DNA from: Methylococcaceae bacterium
GTDB lineage: Bacteria > Pseudomonadota > Gammaproteobacteria > Methylococcales > Methylomonadaceae
Reading direction: 5' to 3'
Assembly (NCBI GenBank): GCA_006844705.1
Contig: SPJS01000247.1
Location: 1-43,592 of the forward strand
DNA length: 43,592 nt
Every line of letters begins with the position of its first letter. The stretch's first letter is position 1. Below are positions 8,015 to 16,468 of this stretch, in pieces. The notes under the pieces are model-generated. The model did not search any database, was not told where the DNA came from, and saw only the letters and a list, made by a program, of their open reading frames with translations. Position numbers and translations under genes: made by a program.

Positions 8015-9934
8015 ATGTACAAATTTCTAAATGCCAGACTTTCTGTGCTGGCGCGGCAGCAAGTTTCTGCAACAGGTCTTGGTCTATTCAGAGCCTTGTT
8101 TGGGCTTGTAACCCTTCAGGAAGTTTTTTTTCTCATTTATTTTAATCATCTGATCTTTGATCCAGTTCCATATCTGGATGTAGAGTTTCCAATGATTGTC
8201 ATTTTTTTGGGGGTATGGGCAGCTGTTTCTGCCTGTGTGGTTGTGGGTTGGCATAGCCAGGTTACAATTGTCGCCAATTATATTTTCTGGATTGTTTTTG
8301 TCAATTTTACGCCGATGCAACGGGATTTTGATGGGGGATTCGATGCATTCATGATCGGCGCGAATTTTTTTCTGATGTTTTTACCGCATAACAACGCGTT
8401 TGCGCTGGATGGGTTGCGGCTAAAATTGCAAAAACCGTTAGTACATTATTCAAATTATCAAATTAAACAGGTGTCCATTCTTGCTTACAGCATTCCTGTC
8501 ATTGTGTGCCTGGGGTTTTTGTATTTCGATTCGGTTGTTCACAAGATGTTTGCCGAACATTGGCGAAATGGCCTGGGGGTATGGCTGCCTGCTTCGCACC
8601 CGTTGTATATATCTGCCTTGGATATGGAATGGTTTCTGGAGAATGAGTTTCTGCAGAAGACTATCGGTTACACCATCATCGTTTTTCAAATCGCATTTTT
8701 ATTTATGTTGAATAATAAATATTTGCGCCCCCTGTTAATTCTGATTGGCATCGGGCTGCATCTGGGGATCACCCTGGTGCTGAATATCTATCCTTTCGGG
8801 ATGGGGATGCTGATTTTTTATGTGTTGGTCATTCCGCCACAATGGTATCAACGTGCAGGACAATGGATGACAGTGTCACTCCCGACATTGACGGTGTTTT
8901 ATGATGAGCAGTGTCCCTTATGTAATCGCACGGTGTTGATTTTGAATCATTTTGATGTGTTCAAGACGATTGATTTTAAAGGCGCACAATCATTTGCTTC
9001 TGATTATGCGTCATTATCCCATCTGGAAATGAATGAATTGATGACGGACCTGTATGCGCTGGATAAAACTGGCCGAGTGTGTTCTGGTGTCGATACGTAT
9101 GCCCGGATTCTGATTAATATGCGTTATCCCTGCTTTCTAGGTTGGGTTCTTCTTGCCCCGGGAATCAATCACATTGCTGTCCAGGTGTATCGGCGAATTG
9201 CTGATTTTAGAAGCCGTGTGCCATGTGACGAAACATGTCTGGTGTCGGTGGGCGCCGTGAATTCAAACTGGTATGAGCAAATGTTTGATTTCAATGATGA
9301 CAAGGTAGATAGAAAAAAGATACGAAAATTAAGCAAATTTTTAATCATACTTATATTTTTTCAGCTCAATACGACCTTGCATTATGGGGTGTTATTTCGA
9401 TTGGGTGTTGATACCAAGTCTTCTGCATTAGGGCAGGCATTGACAGGAGTCAGCAATAGCATGACATTGATTTCTCATACTTTTCTTGGCATTACACCGC
9501 ATGCGTTATATCTGCATGATCATTTTGAAGGCTACAGGCAGTTGGTCGCGATCAGTTATACCGATGATGCTGGAAAACAGCATTTTTTGCCGTTTGTAAA
9601 TGAGCAGGGCAGAATGCTGGCCCCGAATTGGGGGCGGGTGCATTCGATGTGGGCAAATATTGCGGTTACGCCCAAAATAAATCAATGGCGTTTACAAAAG
9701 GCAATAATTAAAGTCACTGCTTTTTGGGGAAAACATGTTGGACTGAGTCTGGATCAGACTGAATTTAATATTCTGGTCAAGCCGATCAAAATGCCTTTTC
9801 AATGGGAACCCGGACTAAGAAGGAAAAACCTCTCCGGAGAATGGAAAACGGTGGGGATTGCGCAGTGGAATGGAAAAAATATGCATATCAGCTTTAACGA
9901 GTCAATCATATTCCATGATCAACTGATCAAATAA
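8015..9934 (+). CDS. HTTM-domain membrane protein fused to a DCC (DUF393) thiol-redox domain
   Basis: The protein has 639 residues. The first about 285 form a multi-pass HTTM domain, the membrane fold shared with vitamin K-dependent gamma-carboxylase. It has conserved-looking polar positions between helices, for example QRDFDGGFDAFMIGANFFLMF. Residues about 290-410 are a DCC-family domain beginning LTVFYDEQCPLCNRTV, where the CPLC pair is the expected thiol-disulfide motif. A further hydrophobic segment (about 445-460) and a C-terminal domain of about 170 residues with tryptophans follow. HTTM and DCC domains are known to occur together. A link between membrane carboxylase-like chemistry and thiol redox is inference and no substrate can be named. 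The gene stands alone between terminators. Confidence 0.85.
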   Translation: MYKFLNARLSVLARQQVSATGLGLFRALFGLVTLQEVFFLIYFNHLIFDPVPYLDVEFPMIVIFLGVWAAVSACVVVGWHSQVTIVANYIFWIVFVNFTPMQRDFDGGFDAFMIGANFFLMFLPHNNAFALDGLRLKLQKPLVHYSNYQIKQVSILAYSIPVIVCLGFLYFDSVVHKMFAEHWRNGLGVWLPASHPLYISALDMEWFLENEFLQKTIGYTIIVFQIAFLFMLNNKYLRPLLILIGIGLHLGITLVLNIYPFGMGMLIFYVLVIPPQWYQRAGQWMTVSLPTLTVFYDEQCPLCNRTVLILNHFDVFKTIDFKGAQSFASDYASLSHLEMNELMTDLYALDKTGRVCSGVDTYARILINMRYPCFLGWVLLAPGINHIAVQVYRRIADFRSRVPCDETCLVSVGAVNSNWYEQMFDFNDDKVDRKKIRKLSKFLIILIFFQLNTTLHYGVLFRLGVDTKSSALGQALTGVSNSMTLISHTFLGITPHALYLHDHFEGYRQLVAISYTDDAGKQHFLPFVNEQGRMLAPNWGRVHSMWANIAVTPKINQWRLQKAIIKVTAFWGKHVGLSLDQTEFNILVKPIKMPFQWEPGLRRKNLSGEWKTVGIAQWNGKNMHISFNESIIFHDQLIK

Positions 9935-10043
9935 AATGATTATGTTTCTGTTGATTTGCCCATTTATGCATGATATAAATTACCCGTGCTTTATTAGTAC
10001 GCTTTAATAAAATAAATATAAATACCTTTATTTGGAGGATGTT

Positions 10044-10163
10044 ATGAAAAAAGTATTATCTTTTTTGGCAATGACTTTAATGATCGTTGGTTTGAGCGGT
10101 TGCATGGATAATCCAGACGGTTCAAAACAAAAAGTTTCCAGCCCAGCGTCTATTCAGCTTTAA
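10044..10163 (+). CDS. 39-residue putative lipoprotein
   Basis: The frame encodes a signal peptide (MKKVLSFLAMTLMIVG) followed by the lipobox LSGC with cysteine at position 20, then only about 19 mature residues (MDNPDGSKQKVSSPASIQL). A strong TTTGGAGGA ribosome site lies 6-10 bases upstream and a terminator follows within 20 bases. Size and layout recall entericidin-type small lipoproteins, but there is no clear sequence match. The aspartate two residues after the cysteine might favour inner-membrane retention by the enterobacterial rule. Confidence 0.75.
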   Translation: MKKVLSFLAMTLMIVGLSGCMDNPDGSKQKVSSPASIQL

Positions 10164-10181
10164 TTAGTTGCTGAAGGCTTG

Positions 10182-10213
10182 AAAAAAAGGCTCGCAATTG
10201 CGGGCCTTTTTTA
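10182..10213. terminator. Rho-independent terminator
   Basis: A hairpin (AAAAGGCTCGCAATTG with its complementary right arm GCGGGCCTTTT) lies between A7 and T6. It follows the small lipoprotein gene. Because of the flanking A-run it could also serve the convergent pilU. Confidence 0.85.
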
Positions 10214-10263
10214 TTTATACAGTATTTGTGAATGGCTAAGTCTCTGGGTTTAAGTTGCCATAT

Positions 10264-11427
10264 TTATTCAACGTTTTCTTCTTCGCTCTCTTCCTCTTCT
10301 TCCTGTTTGGCTTGTAATGACAATCCACTAGCGGCTTTTGGTTTGTCTTCCGAGGTGGCTGATCCTCTCCCTTCACTCAGATTGATTTTTAATTTAAGAT
10401 TGTTTGGAGAGTCCGAATTACGCAAGGCTTCTTCCAGAGATATCGTGCCTGCTTTATATAGTTTGAGTAAATGACTGTCAAATGTCTGCATGCCTATGTT
10501 TTCGGATTTTTCCATGGCTTCTTTAATCGCGTGGACTTCTCCTTTCTGAATTAAATCGCTGACCAGCTGTGTGCCCAGCAAAATTTCAATGGCTGCGGCA
10601 CGCTTGCCGTCAACTGTCGGTATCAGGCGTTGCGAGATAAATGCCTGTAGGTTTAATGACAAATCCAGCAGTAATTGATTGCGGCGTTCTTCAGGAAAGA
10701 AGTTGATGATTCTGTCCAGTGCCTGGTTTGCGTTATTTGCGTGCAAGGTTGACAGACAAAGGTGGCCGGTTTCAGCAAATGCCAGTGCATGTTCCATGGT
10801 TTCCTGGCTTCTGATTTCGCCAATCAGGATGACATCCGGTGCCTGGCGTAGCGTGTTTTTTAATGCATCTTCGTACGAACAGGTATCGACACCGACTTCA
10901 CGTTGATTGACCAGGCATTTTTTATGCGGATGAACAAATTCCACCGGATCTTCAATAGTGATAATGTGGCCGGATGAGTTGCTGTTGCGATGATCTATCA
11001 ATGCAGCCAGTGAGGTGGATTTACCCGAGCCTGTGCCCCCGACAAATAAAATAAGTCCACGCTTTTCCATGATTTTGTCTTTCAGTACCTGCGGCAGGCC
11101 TAATTTGTCTGCATTGGGAATATCGACTTTGATATTTCTGATCACCATGGCGTGATGATTACGCTGTTTAAAAATGTTGACCCTGAATCGACCGACATTC
11201 GGTTCGGCGATGGCCAGATTCATTTCCGGTACTTGCTCAAATTGTTCACGCTGTTCCTCATCCATTACGCTGTTTGCAATTTCCTTGATACGTTCTTTGG
11301 TCAGGACTTCAGAGTCCAAAGGTTTTAATGCGCCCTGAAATTTTGCCGCAGGTGGCGCACCAACGGTCAGATATAAATCAGAGCCATCTTTATGAACCAG
11401 AATTTTCAAATAGTCTTTGAATTCCAT
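10264..11427 (-). CDS. pilU: Type IV pilus retraction ATPase, PilU type
   Basis: PilU is a cytoplasmic hexameric ATPase that helps PilT retract type IV pili. The protein begins MEFKDYLKILV. I chose the ATG at 11427 because GAGG lies 7 bases upstream and family members start here; an in-frame start 14 codons earlier has no such site. Walker A is GGTGSGKST, the Asp box reads ITIEDPVEF, Walker B includes DVILIGEIR, and the His box reads AETGHLCLSTLHANN. The C-terminus is a long tail ending EEEEESEEENVE, more acidic than usual. PilT normally adjoins PilU but no pilT gene is within reach here. The start-site spacing and the ML/ISQRLIP region fit PilU better than PilT. Confidence 0.9.
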   Translation of the reverse strand: MEFKDYLKILVHKDGSDLYLTVGAPPAAKFQGALKPLDSEVLTKERIKEIANSVMDEEQREQFEQVPEMNLAIAEPNVGRFRVNIFKQRNHHAMVIRNIKVDIPNADKLGLPQVLKDKIMEKRGLILFVGGTGSGKSTSLAALIDHRNSNSSGHIITIEDPVEFVHPHKKCLVNQREVGVDTCSYEDALKNTLRQAPDVILIGEIRSQETMEHALAFAETGHLCLSTLHANNANQALDRIINFFPEERRNQLLLDLSLNLQAFISQRLIPTVDGKRAAAIEILLGTQLVSDLIQKGEVHAIKEAMEKSENIGMQTFDSHLLKLYKAGTISLEEALRNSDSPNNLKLKINLSEGRGSATSEDKPKAASGLSLQAKQEEEEESEEENVE

Positions 11428-11524
11428 CGTTAACCTCGTGAAATAAATGAATAATTCAAGTGTAGTCAAGAATTTGCGGATTTCCCCGGGTATGCCAGGA
11501 TGAATTGCACAATCTGTGTGTCAG

Positions 11525-11683
11525 GAAGGTGTCGGGTTATGGTGATCGTTGCGAGACGAGTGGATGATCGTGTGCATTTTTTTGGTCTTTTGAGGCACAT
11601 TTGGGGCTATGCAACGAAAAACGACGGAAAACTGCGCCGATTTCCTGCCGTCGGAGTAGATTGATTCATAATTTGACAGTCGC
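11525..11683. repeat. Degenerate copy of a 160-bp MITE (family 2)
   Basis: This stretch aligns along its whole length with the element at 43192-43351: both start with GTGTCGGGTTATGG or CTGTCGGGTTATGG, share TTTGATCTTTTGAGGC-type and GACGGAAAA/GAGCGGAAAA blocks, and end in CATAATTTGACAG or CATAATCCGACAG. Its ends are less perfect and no clean target duplication is left, so this is the older copy. It fills most of the gap between pilU and the PP-loop gene. Confidence 0.75.
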
Positions 11684-11783
11684 CTGGTTTGAAAAACAAT
11701 TCTCCCTATCAAATCGGTATAATATAAAGTTTTTTGATTGAAAAGCACTTGTGTGGAGCATGTGTGATGAACAGGTTATTTGC

Positions 11784-12827
11784 ATGACAGAACAGAAAAA
11801 AGCAGTGGCCCTGATTTCAGGTGGCCTGGATTCCATGTTGGCAGCGAAAGCGGTGATGGAACAAGGGGTTCATGTGGAAGGGATAAATTTCTTTACCGGC
11901 TTTTGTGTGGAAGGGCATACCCATGCCATTCGTAAAAAGGATAAAGACAAACCCAAGCGGAATAATTCACTGTGGGTGGCCGAGCAGCTGGGCATCAAGC
12001 TGCATATTATCGATATTATCGAAGAGTACAAAGATGTTTTGATAAATCCAAAACATGGCTACGGCGCCAATATGAATCCTTGCCTGGACTGCAAGATTTT
12101 TATGGTGAACAAGGCCAGGCAATGGGTACAGGAAAACGGATTTGATTTCATTATTACCGGTGAAGTCATGGGGCAACGCCCAATGTCGCAACGCCGCGAA
12201 ACCATGCCGATTGTGGCTGAAGAGTCCGGTGCGGATGAGTTATTGTTAAGACCGTTATGCGCGCAAAACCTGCCCGCCACGTTACCGGAAAAAGAGGGCT
12301 GGGTAGATCGTGAAAAACTGTTTGACTTTAGCGGACGATCACGCAAGCCACAAATGGCATTGGCAGAGCAATACGGATTTGTAGAGTATTCTCAGCCAGC
12401 GGGCGGTTGCTGTTTTTTAACCGATGAAAAATATTCGCGCAAACTGGTGGATTTATGGCAGGCGCGCGGAGAAAAGGATTATGAGCTGGATGATGTGATG
12501 TTACTTAAAGTGGGGCGTCACATCCGGCCAAAACAGAATTTTAAATTGATTGTCGCACGTGAAGAAGGCGAAGCCCGCTTTATGCAAGGGTATAAAAATG
12601 ACTTCATCAATATGAATTGTGCCAGTCACCGTGGACCGTTAGCCTTGATTGATGGCAAGCCCAGTGAGGAGGATTTGCAACTGGCTGGTCAGATTACGGC
12701 ACGCTATGGGCAGGGACGGGATGCCGAGCAGGTTGAAATCAGCATTCGTGAACCGGGCAAGGAAGAACGCAAAATTGCTGTCAAACCGTTACCGCAAAAT
12801 GAAATACCTAAGGAGTGGTTTGTATGA
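11784..12827 (+). CDS. PP-loop ATPase, MnmA/ThiI-like tRNA thiolation protein
   Basis: The 347-residue product starts with a PP-loop nucleotide-binding motif (SGGLDSMLA) in an MnmA/ThiI-like adenylation fold. Cysteines occur in NPCLDCK and in GGCC. The C-terminal part (from about residue 240, DVMLLKVGRHIRPKQNF) resembles the NFACT-R RNA-binding domain of bacterial MnmA-like paralogues. It would adenylate a tRNA uridine and pass sulfur to it. The downstream tusA overlaps the stop by 4 bases (ATGA), which strongly supports a sulfur relay. It is not a canonical MnmA, which lacks this C-terminal domain. The ATG at 11784 begins the conserved part; an ATG eight codons earlier, with GGAG close by, is an alternative. 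Confidence 0.75.
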   Translation: MTEQKKAVALISGGLDSMLAAKAVMEQGVHVEGINFFTGFCVEGHTHAIRKKDKDKPKRNNSLWVAEQLGIKLHIIDIIEEYKDVLINPKHGYGANMNPCLDCKIFMVNKARQWVQENGFDFIITGEVMGQRPMSQRRETMPIVAEESGADELLLRPLCAQNLPATLPEKEGWVDREKLFDFSGRSRKPQMALAEQYGFVEYSQPAGGCCFLTDEKYSRKLVDLWQARGEKDYELDDVMLLKVGRHIRPKQNFKLIVAREEGEARFMQGYKNDFINMNCASHRGPLALIDGKPSEEDLQLAGQITARYGQGRDAEQVEISIREPGKEERKIAVKPLPQNEIPKEWFV

Positions 12828-13048
12828 GTCAGCATGAACTGGATGCACGCCGATTGCTATGTCCGATGCCAGTGATCAGGACGCAGGATAAAATCAAACA
12901 GTTAGTTGCGGGGGATGAACTCACGGTGTACTGCACTGATCCGGGCGTGATGCAGGATATTCCTGCCTGGTGCCGGATCAACGGGCATCAGGTGCTGGAT
13001 AGTCGCAGTCAAGATCGAGAATATATTATCGCAATCAAAGTAGGCTGA
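12824..13048 (+). CDS. tusA: TusA-family sulfur carrier protein
   Basis: The 74-residue protein carries the CPMPVI motif (cysteine persulfide site) directly after LDARRLL, as in TusA/SirA. The start at 12824 is fixed by AAGGAG eight bases upstream and by the ATGA overlap with the PP-loop gene. TusA carries sulfur to tRNA 2-thiouridine synthesis or to other sulfur acceptors. Translational coupling to a PP-loop ATPase points to tRNA thiolation. Paralogues exist in most genomes, so this may be a dedicated one. Confidence 0.9.
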   Translation: MSQHELDARRLLCPMPVIRTQDKIKQLVAGDELTVYCTDPGVMQDIPAWCRINGHQVLDSRSQDREYIIAIKVG

Positions 13049-13049
13049 T

Positions 13050-14195
13050 ATGACTGAATTGAGCGAGGCACAGCAGGCGACCCGTTTAAAAGCCAGGGTG
13101 ACGCTGGTCGCAGCAGCGGTAAATATTTTTCTTACGCTGATTAAAATCGGTATGGGGATAATCGGCCAGTCTGCCGCCTTGATCGCCGATGGGGTACACT
13201 CGTTGTCTGATTTATTGAGTGATTTATGTGTGTTGATTGCCATTAAAATGGGCGGTCGTGAAGCGGATTATGATCACCCCTATGGTCATCGCCGCTTTGA
13301 AACCATGGCAACGGTCTTGTTAGGGCTGGGCTTGATCGTCATTGCCGGCGGGATTGCCGTCGATGTGACTGAGCGGATTCTGCATCCAGACCTGTTGATG
13401 ATCCCGACTCAGGATACACTGGTTGTTGCCTTGATTTCGATTCTGGCGAATGAAGGGCTGTATCACTATACCGTGCGTATCGGTAGAAGAACCCGCTCCA
13501 AGTTATTGCTGGCAAACGCATGGCACCACCGGAGTGATGCGATTTCTTCGGTTGTCGTGTTGTTCGGTATTGGTGCCGTCATCCTGGGCTACCCTTTTGC
13601 TGATGCCATCGCGGCGGTGATTGTGGCGTTAATGATTGCCAAAATCGGTTTAAAGCTGGTGCTGGAAAGCATTAACGAGCTGGTTGATACCTCGTTGCCG
13701 GAACATGTCGTCAATGACATCCGTAAAAAGATTAAAACAACGGACGGAGTGCGTGGGATTCACCTGTTACGCACCCGCCAGATGGGTGAGGATGCCTATG
13801 TTGATGCACATATTGTTGTGGATCCGCGTATCACTGTGTCAGAAGGGCACCTCATTGGCGATGTAGTCAGGGATAAACTCAAGCGTGATTTTGATGAAGT
13901 GGTTGATGTGCTGGTGCACATTGATCCTGAGGATGACGAATTCAAAGTAGTGGAGCATTTACCGCTGACGCGTAAGCAAATTAATAAATATATGGCGGAA
14001 TATCTGGGTGAATTGAAAGATTTTGTTGCAGAATTCCGAGTGCATTATCTTGAAGGGTATCTGGAAGTGGAGGTTTTATTGCCACATTTAATGTCAACCC
14101 AGTCGCATCAGGTGGAACAGATCAAACAGCATTGCTTATTAATGGAACGAAAAGTCGATCAGATTGACAAAGTGAGTGTTTTTTTCAAAGCGTAA
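13050..14195 (+). CDS. Cation diffusion facilitator (divalent metal efflux)
   Basis: The 381-residue protein has about six membrane segments in its first 210 residues. The transport site is visible as DGVHSLSD in the second helix and HHRSD in the fifth, the FieF/ZitB pattern for Zn, Fe or Mn with proton antiport in the inner membrane. A first cytoplasmic domain (about 215-290) is the usual dimerisation domain with HxHID-like features (VLVHIDPED). A further about 85 residues (LPLTRKQINKYMAEYLGE onward) are an extra domain at the C-terminus. The gene begins one base after the tusA stop and forms one transcription run with it, though the functional link is unclear. Confidence 0.92.
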   Translation: MTELSEAQQATRLKARVTLVAAAVNIFLTLIKIGMGIIGQSAALIADGVHSLSDLLSDLCVLIAIKMGGREADYDHPYGHRRFETMATVLLGLGLIVIAGGIAVDVTERILHPDLLMIPTQDTLVVALISILANEGLYHYTVRIGRRTRSKLLLANAWHHRSDAISSVVVLFGIGAVILGYPFADAIAAVIVALMIAKIGLKLVLESINELVDTSLPEHVVNDIRKKIKTTDGVRGIHLLRTRQMGEDAYVDAHIVVDPRITVSEGHLIGDVVRDKLKRDFDEVVDVLVHIDPEDDEFKVVEHLPLTRKQINKYMAEYLGELKDFVAEFRVHYLEGYLEVEVLLPHLMSTQSHQVEQIKQHCLLMERKVDQIDKVSVFFKA

Positions 14196-14208
14196 TCAAG
14201 AGGAATAA

Positions 14209-15420
14209 ATGGCGGTTGGCGTAACAGACATGCCGGAAATGTATGCGGTAAAGGGTATCCGGCTGGGAACCAGTAATGCAGGCATCAAACAAACAGAACG
14301 GGATGATGTGTTGTTGATGGAAATGGTCATGGGCGGCACGGCGGCAGCCGTTTTTACCCGCAATGCATTTTGTGCAGCGCCCGTTCTTGTGGCCAGAGAA
14401 CATTTAAATGCTAATGCGCGCTGGTTGCTGGTTAATTCCGGCAATGCCAATGCCGGTACCGGCGATCAGGGAATGTTGGACGCCCGGGCGAGCTGTGCAC
14501 AAGTGGCACAGGTTGCCGATGGAGTCGCTCAGCAGGTGTTGCCGTTTTCAACCGGGGTCATTGGAGAAAACCTGCCCATGGACAAATTGCTGCCCGCGGT
14601 GTCCGAGGCATTTGCTGCCTTGGCTGAAGACAACTGGACTCAGGCGGCTATAGCAATCATGACGACGGACACTTTTGCCAAAGGCGCATCATGCAAATTC
14701 GAGTTGCATGGTGAAACGGTGACCATAACCGGTATGTCGAAAGGTGCTGGAATGATACAACCAAATATGGCGACCATGCTCGGCTTTATTGCCACAGATG
14801 TAAAGATGGAGCAGTCGCTGTTGCAACAATGTCTGCAACAGGCCGTAGAAAAATCATTCAACCGGATTACCGTAGACAGTGATACCTCGACCAATGATGC
14901 CTGTGTGTTGCTTGCAAGCGGCCAGACGCAAACGGAAATAACTGCTGGAAGTATCGAGTTGCAGAGTTTTCAACAGCAGTTAGACAAGCTGTGTTATCAG
15001 TTGGCAGAAGCCATTGTGCGTGATGGTGAAGGCGCAACCAAACTCATTCGCATTAAGGTGGAACAGGCTTTAGACAGTGAAGAAGCGGTTGCCGTGGGTA
15101 AAACCATTGCCCATTCTCCATTGGTTAAAACCGCATTTTTTGCCAGCGACCCGAATTGGGGACGGATTTTGGCGGCAGTAGGGCGAGCGCCGATTGACAA
15201 TATTCAGATGGAGGCGATCAAAATTTATCTGGATGATGTCTGCATTGTCGAACATGGCGGACGGGCCTCAAGTTATACCGAACAGGCTGGGCAAGCCGTG
15301 ATGAACCAGCAGGAAATTAGCGTGCGTGTTGTGCTTGGACGAGGTGAGGTGAGTGAAGACGTTCTGACCTGTGATTTTTCCTATGATTATGTGCGCATCA
15401 ATGCAGAGTACCGCACTTGA
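14209..15420 (+). CDS. argJ: Glutamate N-acetyltransferase / ornithine acetyltransferase
   Basis: ArgJ recycles the acetyl group from N-acetylornithine to glutamate in arginine synthesis. The 403 residues match the family length. The precursor is cleaved before the catalytic threonine in PNMATMLGFIATD, and MSKGAGMIQ precedes it. TVDSDTSTNDAC and ASDPNWGRILAAVGR are further family blocks. AGAGGA lies just upstream of the ATG. It follows the CDF gene by 13 bases and overlaps the next gene by 4. Confidence 0.97.
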   Translation: MAVGVTDMPEMYAVKGIRLGTSNAGIKQTERDDVLLMEMVMGGTAAAVFTRNAFCAAPVLVAREHLNANARWLLVNSGNANAGTGDQGMLDARASCAQVAQVADGVAQQVLPFSTGVIGENLPMDKLLPAVSEAFAALAEDNWTQAAIAIMTTDTFAKGASCKFELHGETVTITGMSKGAGMIQPNMATMLGFIATDVKMEQSLLQQCLQQAVEKSFNRITVDSDTSTNDACVLLASGQTQTEITAGSIELQSFQQQLDKLCYQLAEAIVRDGEGATKLIRIKVEQALDSEEAVAVGKTIAHSPLVKTAFFASDPNWGRILAAVGRAPIDNIQMEAIKIYLDDVCIVEHGGRASSYTEQAGQAVMNQQEISVRVVLGRGEVSEDVLTCDFSYDYVRINAEYRT

Positions 15421-16358
15421 ATGACGCTAAATCAATTCATGTAGCGGTAGGGGTCATTACAGACATTAAACAACGCATCTTGATCGCCAAGCGCCCACGA
15501 CATGTCCATCAGGGCGGTTTGTGGGAATTTCCCGGCGGCAAGCTTGAAGCAGGTGAAACGGTACAGCAGGCCTTGCATCGTGAATTGTATGAAGAACTGG
15601 GCATAAAAACGAAGTGTTGTGAGCCCCTGATCACCATCCAGCACCATTATCCTGATAAATCAGTGGTGCTGGATGTATGGACGATTGCCTCTTTTACTGG
15701 CCATGCGACAGGGTGTGAGGGTCAGGACATCCGCTGGGTTAATCAGGCCGAATTAAGCAATTATACTTTTCCGGCAGCAAATGTGCCCATCGTCAAGGCC
15801 ATTCAATTGCCGAAGTTATATGCCATTGTCGATGGCATCAATGCTGAGCAGATCAAGGCGCGGCTACAGAAGGTGCTGGAAAGTGGTATAGCGCTGGTGC
15901 AATTGCGTTTGAAAACCATGCAGCCTCCTCCTGCACAATCATTTATCAATGAATTAATACGACAATGTCAGCAGTCAGCAGCTGGGTTAATGCTTAATTC
16001 AGCATGGCGACATACTATTCCAACGCAGGGGATCGGTTTACACTTAAGTAGTGCGGATATGATGCAGTTGACTGAACGGCCAGCTGGTTATGAGCGTGTT
16101 TCAGCATCCTGTCATAATCAACAGGAATTAGCGCAAGCTGCGGCATTGGCTTTGGATTTCGCGGTGCTAGCGCCCGTACTACCAACAGCCAGTCATCCGG
16201 ACAGTTCGCCATTAGGGTGGGAGCAGGCGACCCGATTATTGAAATCCAGTCTGTTACCGACCTATGTTTTAGGCGGTTTAGGCAAGTCCGATTTGCCACA
16301 GGCAATGTTTTGCGGCGCGCAGGGTATTGCTGGCATCCGCTGTTTTGTTGAGGAATAG
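15417..16358 (+). CDS. Nudix hydrolase (MutT type) fused to a thiamine phosphate synthase-like domain
   Basis: Residues about 8-130 are a MutT-like Nudix domain with the box GGKLEAGETVQQALHRELYE followed by ELG, which fits the Nudix signature. It would hydrolyse oxidised dGTP. Residues about 137-313 are a ThiE/TenI-like barrel (LYAIVDGINAEQIKARL, VLGGLGKSDL, QGIAGIRCF). This fusion is common in gammaproteobacteria. The start is TTG at 15417, overlapping the argJ stop as TTGA. No in-frame ATG precedes the conserved region, so the TTG start is well supported. Whether the ThiE part is active is uncertain. Confidence 0.9.
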   Translation: MNDAKSIHVAVGVITDIKQRILIAKRPRHVHQGGLWEFPGGKLEAGETVQQALHRELYEELGIKTKCCEPLITIQHHYPDKSVVLDVWTIASFTGHATGCEGQDIRWVNQAELSNYTFPAANVPIVKAIQLPKLYAIVDGINAEQIKARLQKVLESGIALVQLRLKTMQPPPAQSFINELIRQCQQSAAGLMLNSAWRHTIPTQGIGLHLSSADMMQLTERPAGYERVSASCHNQQELAQAAALALDFAVLAPVLPTASHPDSSPLGWEQATRLLKSSLLPTYVLGGLGKSDLPQAMFCGAQGIAGIRCFVEE

Positions 16359-16468
16359 AAAGGAACTCTATTGACTGAAACAAATCCCTGAGATAGGATG
16401 CTTGGCTACCAAAATGCAGGTGCAGTCAACGTGGTCAGGTGCATGCAGTCAAATTTGGTGTGAATATA

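Noticed and set aside
11521..11748. 75-codon reverse frame upstream of the PP-loop gene
   Set aside because: It coincides with the degenerate MITE copy, which explains its sequence.
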